Shown one piece after another: positions 57,599-64,000 of a DNA stretch of 64,000 nucleotides. The stretch lies in the NCBI GenBank assembly GCA_020631735.1, contig CM036158.1:84269914-84333913 (forward strand). The letters run 5' to 3'. The notes under the pieces are model-generated. The model did no database searches. It was not told the origin of the DNA and worked only from the letters and a program-made list of their open reading frames with translations. Source of the stretch: Saccharum officinarum. Taxonomy: Eukaryota; Streptophyta; Magnoliopsida; Poales; Poaceae. The stretch's first letter is position 1. Each line of letters opens with the position of its first letter. Made by a program: the position numbers and the translations under genes.

Positions 57599-59746
57599 GT
57601 GCCAATGTTTATCTGGTTATATATAGCTTGTTGTGTTAATGTCAACTTAGCCACCATCTCTTCATACTCTGATTCATCAAAATCATAATATACTTCTTGA
57701 TCTGCTAGGGCCCTAAATTCTGATGGCAAAAGAAAAGCCATTTCAATATTAGCTGATGGTTGACCCTTATCAGCTATTTGTTTAGTACACCATTTTTTAG
57801 GTTTTTCAAACTTCTAAGCCTGTTCTAACTCTCTGCTCCTTAAACATTGCACTCTTCTTTTCTGACTTCTGGTTAAACCTCTTAACACCACTGTCCTTCT
57901 TGCCAAACATACTCATCTCCTTTATCATAGTCTTCTTCTTCTTCATAATCGACCCTGTTTTGATCAACAACTCATTTACCTAGCCAATCATGAACACTTC
58001 CATTTTTTATGCGCCGATCCATGCCATCATATTGATCTTCAATTCAACCACGGATAGATCGGTGATTGGCCTAAGATTGCGTAAAGTCCTAATATTGCTC
58101 ACTGCATTCTAGGTAATTATTCCTAGTGGGCAATTTCAAACCTTCATTCCAGCAGTGTCTGAAGAAAGGACAATTCCAATGTGACTCAACTTGTTCTCTT
58201 TCATATCTTTTTTCTTCTTGCCAACACTGGTATTCTTCTTCTAAACAATGCTGATAATCCTTTTCCTTCTACCATTGCCATTTATTCAACAGAATACGAG
58301 ATGTAACACGTGGCCTCATAGCACCAGCTCTTGAAGTTTCCCCTTGCTCATATTAGCTCTTTTATTGATCACGACATCTATTGATCTCTCTGTATTCCTC
58401 AGCCAATATTTACATCTCTAGATTGACTATTTTAGCCTCTCTTGCCTTAGCTAATGTCAATACTCTAGTCTTCCCTTTGAGCAACTTAGCATCAACCATG
58501 TTCTGATCTCTTGGAAAAGGATTGTCGTTAACTTTCATCTTTCGAGGTCTATCAAATTTAAGTTTTCTCTGCTAAATAGCTCTCTGGATATGTTGTCGAA
58601 AGATTCTGCAATCATTAGTAGTATAGAAGTGGCATTATGGTACTTGAGAACTTCTTCTTCTTCAGCTGCTCAAGAGGTAGCATGACATGATTAGCAGGTA
58701 ATTTAATCTGTCCCTTCTTGAGCAAGAAATCATTGAGCTTATCTACCTTTGTAACATCAAAATCATAATTCTCTTTGTTTTTCCTTCCCCAAGGGTTTGG
58801 GACTATCACTATCTTTTTACCTCAATTCCATTCAGCTGCATCAACTTTCTCTTCAACATCCTCATCGTCTACATCGACTAAATGTGGACCATAGGTATCA
58901 ATAATCACAACATTCTTCTGAAATCGGGTATCCCTGTGCATGCTCTAAAATTGGGTATTGAGTGCTGTCACCCATTGAGCTAATTGACCTAAATTGTTAA
59001 ATTCTGGCCCAAGCAACTTTTCTTTCTATCCTGGCAACATTCCTTGAACAACCAACGCAGCTAATTGATCATCAGTCAAGTTCAACAAAAAGCATAGGTT
59101 TCTTATTTCTTGAAATCTCTAAAGGAACTCAACACTTGATTCATTAGTTCTCTTCTTCATATTTGTCAAATCTATGATCTTTCTTTCCCTTGTCCTAGTA
59201 TAGAAATATGTATAAAATTTCTTTTCAAGGTCACTCCAATTAGCAATATAATTGGTTGTTAATGATGAAAACCAAGTGAAAGCTGGTCCTGACAGGGACA
59301 AAGAAAAGAAACAAACTCTGTGTGTCTCTTCGAGAGAGGCTTCACACAACTGAGTAAGATACTGACTGACATATTCTATCGTGCTTATACTATCTTGACT
59401 AGTAAATTTAGTAAATTCTAGAAGCCTGTAATTTGTAGAAAGGGCCACCAAATCATACCATTCTGGATACGGACGCTTGTATGAAAAGGGCTATCCTTTT
59501 GGCTTTAGACTGAACTGCTCTTCATCATCTCGGTCACTCTGAGCACTAATTCATCAGCATTTGAGTGTAGATTTCTTGGCAATTGCTAGCCCATTTGCAG
59601 ATTGAAATTCTGAGTGCCTTCATATTCTAGATTTGGAATCATATTAAAGGTATTATAATATGAACCATAATGATATCCTTGTGGAATATATATCTGTCGG
59701 GTCCCTTGCTGATTTGCTACTTGTAGTCTCTGATTAAAAATATTAG
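57599..59746 (-). pseudogene. gag remainder of element B
   Basis: From the right: NQRLQVANQQGTRQIYIPQG (59586-59746), then the retrotransposon gag core (59119-59451) with SLSGPAFTWFSSL, NWSDLEKKFYTYFYT and MKKRTNESSVEFLQRF, and a nucleocapsid-like part (58615-58809) with GRKNKENYDFDVTKVDKL. From 58600 to 57600 the frame is badly broken and only short matches survive. It would form the particle; this copy is dead. Confidence 0.78.
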
Positions 59747-61733
59747 TGTCACACCCATTTAAGGACCAAATGGAATGCATACTCTTATGTGTGCCTAGAG
59801 ATCAATCACACATAAGTTAACAAATTATAAAGGAAGTATCATCACCAATGTTATTACATCACGATTATTAACACATAGTCTTTACACAAATATAGCGGAA
59901 GTAAAATATAAATCTCTCATGGTAGCTCCAATCATAGGCACATTGACTGGTTGACTGCAAGTCTAGTAATCTTTAGGGAAGTAGGAGTAGTAGTCACTAT
60001 TTGCACCATCTGTTACCCATCCGGGATTTTTATCCAAGTAAGAAAAATAAACAAGTGTAAGTACATCTCGTACTCAACAAGTGTAACATGGGGTTCATGA
60101 GGCTCAAAGGCATGACATTGGTTTAATAGCATTTAGCTTTTATTTAGCATAATTTTAGCATATCAATAGCATCAAAATGTCTCAATGTAAACAATAAACA
60201 TATGATCCATGTGAAATGATTAACAAATAGCAAAAACATATTCATTATTAATGATCAACTATTCCATAAGGGTCCAAGGCCACTCGTGACCATGAGCACG
60301 GCTGTTATAACAGTTTTACACTCTGCAGAGGTTGTACACTTTCACTGTGAGTCATGTCGCCCATATGCCCGGGTTAATTACTCCCAAAACACTTCCAAGG
60401 TGAGCAGGCAGGGGAACACTATGAAGTCTTTCGAAGGTTCATCTAACAAGTTAGGGCCATTAGATTCACTCGGCAAACAGATGTAGAGCCCCCCTTCCAA
60501 ATGGCACAATGACGTGCAGCCTATACACATGAGGACAGAGGCCGCACTATACCCGATTCGTCAAGTCATTCTTACGCTAGAAAGGTTACCACTAACAAGC
60601 TAGAAAAGGTCCTTCTATATGACTAAAGCCAAATCCATATAGCCCTCACAGTTGTACTGTAAATCTCGGATGTTCGCTTACAGATAAGTCCTTAAGGAGA
60701 GTAACGAGAGCACCAAAAATAACCCCATGCTCTAGTTCCCTTTAAACAGTAATAAAAAGTCATCTTTTAATGTTTATTGCATATTCCATTAGTCAAATTA
60801 CATGATCATAGTTCATGTTAAGCACTAGCAATACTACTTAATGCAATATAATAGGTATCAAGGAATAAGATCAACACTAAGTGATCCTTAACAAAGAAAT
60901 ATATGCATAATGATATTATTTCCTTATTGTGAATAGGACAACAAGGACAATCCCATGCTATACTTGCCCTACTCAAACTGGTCCTGATGATCTTGCTCGT
61001 AGAAAAACTCCTGATCCCCAACGAATTGCTCACCGTCTATACTCGATCAACAATAGCAACAACATTCATCCAGAAACAATCATGTATAAACAAACAAGAC
61101 TATAATTAGAACAGTACACCAACAATAATAAAATAAGATAAAAAGTCTTTAAAATGAATCTACAACGCGCTAGGATCACATAGACGCGAAGATCATGAAA
61201 AACGGAGCTAAAACGACGAAGTTATGAATTTACGAAGATTTCCTATAGAAAAATAATTACTTTAATTCAAACTCGAAAATAAAATGTCACAAACCTACTG
61301 TACAGTACTACTAACATGTAGATCCCGCAAATACAAACCTAACGCAATTTGAACGGGTCAAATCGGTGTTAAAACGAAGATTCTACGCATGAAATAACAT
61401 AATGGCAAAACTGTAAATAAGTGAAAACGTATTTCTGAACGACCGCGATCAAATACGCCTTCAAAAGAAGAAAATGAATTTGGGTTTTATGTAATGGACT
61501 ACATGTTCTATATATAAAAAGTATAGGGACTCTTTAGTAAAATCGCCGACCGAACCGGTATCTTTAAGTCTGGGCCGTTAGATTCAAAATAGACGGCTCA
61601 GATTGAATCGGGGAAAGCTGGGCAGCGCTCCGGCCGGAACAGCGACCCGACGGCGAGTTCCGCGGCGGCGCCATGGCCGGAGATGGCTATCTCGCTCTAC
61701 AAGGCATGAGCTCGCAAAAGATGGACACCAGAT
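59747..61733 (-). repeat. LTR of element H (probable 3' LTR), interrupted by LTR I
   Basis: It starts TGTCACACCC at 59747 next to the duplication ATTAG (59742-59746) and stays intact to 61733, where a second LTR of the family begins. In reverse complement it matches 22600-24594 with few differences, better than it matches C1, C2 or G, so it pairs with the LTR at 21853-24594. The rest of this LTR lies beyond the window. Confidence 0.88.
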
Positions 61734-64000
61734 TGTCACACCCATTTATCGACCAAATGGAATGCATACCCTTATGTGCGCCCAGAGATCAATCACACAT
61801 AAGTTCACAAATTATAACAGAAGTATCATCACAAATGTTATTACATCACGAATATTTAAACACATAGTCTTAACACAAACGTAGCGGAAGTATAAATAAA
61901 AATCTCTCGTGGTAGCTCCAGTCACAGGTACATTGACTGGTTGACAGCAAGACTAGTAATCTTCAGGGAAGTAGGCGTAGTAGTCACTATTACCTCCATC
62001 TGTTACCTATCCGGGATTTTTATCCAAGTAAAAGAAATAAACAAGCGTAAGTACATCTCGTACTCAACAAGTGTAACATGGGGTTCATGAGGCTCAAAAA
62101 GGCATATTCATTGGTTTATCAGCATGTAGCTTTTAGTTAGCATGATTTTAGCATAACAATAGCATCAAAATGTCTCAATATAAACATTAAACATATGATC
62201 CATGTGAAATGATTAATGAATAGCAAAAACTTAATCATAAACAATTATTCAACTATTCCATAAGGGTCCAAGGCCACTCGTGACCGTGAGCACGGCTGTT
62301 ATAACAGTTTTACACTCTGCAGAGGTTGTACACTTTCACTGTGAGTCGTGTTACCCAAATGCCCGGGTTAATTACTCCCAAAACACTACCAAGGTGAGCA
62401 GGCAGGGTAAACACTATGAAGTCTTTCGAAGGTTCGTCTAACAAGTTAGGGTCATTAGATTTCACTCGGCAAACAGATGTAGAGCCCCCCTTCCTGATGG
62501 CACAATAACACGCAGCCTATACACATGAGGACAGAGGCCGCACTATACCCGATTCGTCAAGCCATTCTTACGCCATAAAGGAATACCTCTAACAAGCTAG
62601 AAAAGGTCCTTCTATATGACTAAAGCCAGAGCCATATAGCCCCACAGTTGTACTGTAAATCCCGGATTGTCGCTTATAGATGAGTCCTTATGGAGAGTAA
62701 CAAGAGCACCAAAGTAACCCCATGCTCTAGTACCCTTAAACAGTAATAAAATCATCTTTTAATGTTTATTGCATATTCCATTAGTCAAATTACATGATCA
62801 TAGTCCATGTTTAAGCACTAGCCAAAATACTCAATGCAATTTAATAGGTACCAAGGTAAAGGATCAATCGCTAAGTCATCCTTAACAAGGAATAAATGCA
62901 TAATGATATTAATTGCATAAAGTGAATAGGACAACAAGGATAATCCCATGCTATACTTGCCTTGCTCGAACTGGTCCTGAAGATCTTGCTCGTAGTAAAG
63001 CTCTTGATCTCCAACGAATTTCTCACCGTCTATACTTGATCAACCATTATCAATAACACACATCCAGAGGCAATCATGCATAGACAAACAAGACTATAAT
63101 TAGAACAATACACCAACAGTAAGAAAATAAAATAAAAAGTCTTTAAAATGAATCTACAACTTGCTAGGATCACACAGACGCGAAGATCACGAAAATCGGA
63201 ACTAAAACGACAAAGTTATGAATTTCCAAAGATTTCCTATAGAAAAATAAATACTTTAATATAAACTTGAAAATAAATTATCTCAAACCTACTGTACAGT
63301 TCTATCATCACGTAGAGCTCGCAAATACGAATCTAACGCAATTTGAATGGATCAAATCGGAGTTAAAACGGATAATTTATGACTAAAACAAACTCAGTGG
63401 CAAAACTGTAAATATCAGAAAGCGTATTTTTCATTTACCGAAACGAAATACGTTTTCAACCGATCAAAGCGTACTCTGAGCTTTACGTTTTAGGACTGCG
63501 GGTTAAGAACTTAAAAACTTCAGGGTTTCTTTTACAATTTTACAAACGAACCGGTAACTTCTATTTACATCCGTTGGATTCAAATCGGACGGTCCAAATC
63601 GGATCAGGGAGGAAACCGGCGGCGCTCCGGTCGGAATCGGCCGACGGTGAGCTTCCCGCGGCGGCGCCATGGCCGGAATAACCTATCTCGCTCTACGGTG
63701 CACGAAAACGCGAACAGAGAGCACCTGCGGGTAGACAACTCGAACGCGAACTCACCTAGGGTAGAATCGTGGCCGGGGATGAAGCAAGGAGCGCGTGCGG
63801 CTTGGAGGGGCGGACGGTGGAGCTCGTGCTCGCGGTGACCTAGCTCCCGAGCACCAAAGCGGCTACCGATAAGACGGGATGAGGGCGGAGAGGTGAGGGT
63901 CTCGTTTTATAGCCCGTGGGCATCTCCGGTTATGGAAAGGAGGGAGATTTGGAGATCGATTCGGATCGGGGAAGAGAGGGAAGGCGGCGTTCATCGATGG
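61734..64000 (-). mobile_element. LTR I of the same family, nested in the H LTR, running off the window
   Basis: It starts TGTCACACCC at 61734 after CAGAT (61729-61733), which should reappear at its far end. It is a close match to the reverse complement of solo LTR C2. A reverse-complement TATA box (TTTTATAGCCCG near 63903) is present. Whether it is a solo LTR or the end of a full element cannot be told here. Short ORFs in its GC-rich part are not called. Confidence 0.88.

Larger units (their letters stand above)
55514..59746 (-). mobile_element. 3' part of Tat-like Gypsy element B (gag remainder, protease, RT, RNase H start)
   Basis: It reads right to left: remainder of gag, aspartic protease, RT and start of RNase H, then cut at 55514 by the Athila-like element. 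Integrase and the 3' LTR are not in the window. Its right edge carries ATTAG (CTAAT on the minus strand), the same 5-bp duplication as at 21848-21852, and the gag frame continues the one ending at 21852. It is therefore the other half of element B, in opposite orientation. Confidence 0.88.

Overview
The window is plant nuclear DNA, most likely from a grass (probably panicoid; the genus cannot be fixed from sequence alone). The evidence is a dense nest of LTR retrotransposons of grass-typical families plus one grass-type CACTA transposon. I find no intact ordinary host gene, no tRNA or rRNA gene and no CRISPR. Nearly every base can be assigned to a mobile element, and several borders are fixed by matching target-site duplications (TSDs).

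Left part (1-18405). A minus-strand Copia (Sirevirus-like) element, carrying a decayed gag with four zinc knuckles (15864-17913), a primer-binding site and a fragment of its 5' LTR, was hit by another LTR that remains as a solo LTR (13507-15769, TSD GATGT). A 2.56-kb segment spanning the left flank plus half of that solo LTR was then tandemly amplified (1-14660, three complete junctions). Later a chromovirus-like Gypsy element (A, 3745-10248, TSD TCACT) landed in one unit. A has lost gag, protease, half of RT and part of one LTR.

Middle (18406-32027). The 5' end of a Tat-like Gypsy element (B, plus strand) is interrupted at its LTR/primer-site border by another LTR (X). Its gag is broken at 21852 by a long-LTR Gypsy element (H, plus strand) that runs into a 100-N assembly gap (25298-25397). 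After the gap comes the 5' half of a related element (G) on the minus strand. G and H both carry an additional ORF ahead of gag.

Right part (32028-64000). G sits inside a plus-strand Athila-like Gypsy element (32028-55513). That element's integrase is split by a solo LTR (C1) that itself contains a second solo LTR (C2). Its third ORF, which has a TATA box and poly(A) signal of its own, is split by a complete 10.07-kb CACTA element (42321-52387, TSD CAA). The CACTA has an uninterrupted 1117-codon TNP2 transposase, a two-exon GRF zinc-finger gene and an eight-exon Ulp1-protease-like gene. Next is the 3' part of a Tat-like Gypsy element on the minus strand (55514-59746), then an H-type LTR (59747-61733) interrupted by a further LTR (I).

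The main structural result is that the two halves of B, at 18406-21852 (plus) and 59746-55514 (minus), join exactly. They share the 5-bp TSD CTAAT, keep the gag frame across it, and are each flanked by an LTR of the same element H. The block to the right of the N gap is therefore inverted relative to the block on its left, either by scaffold misorientation (most likely) or by a real inversion. The strongest biological candidate is the CACTA element, in which a block of subterminal repeats plus TATA box appears to be duplicated internally so that each transcription unit has its own copy.
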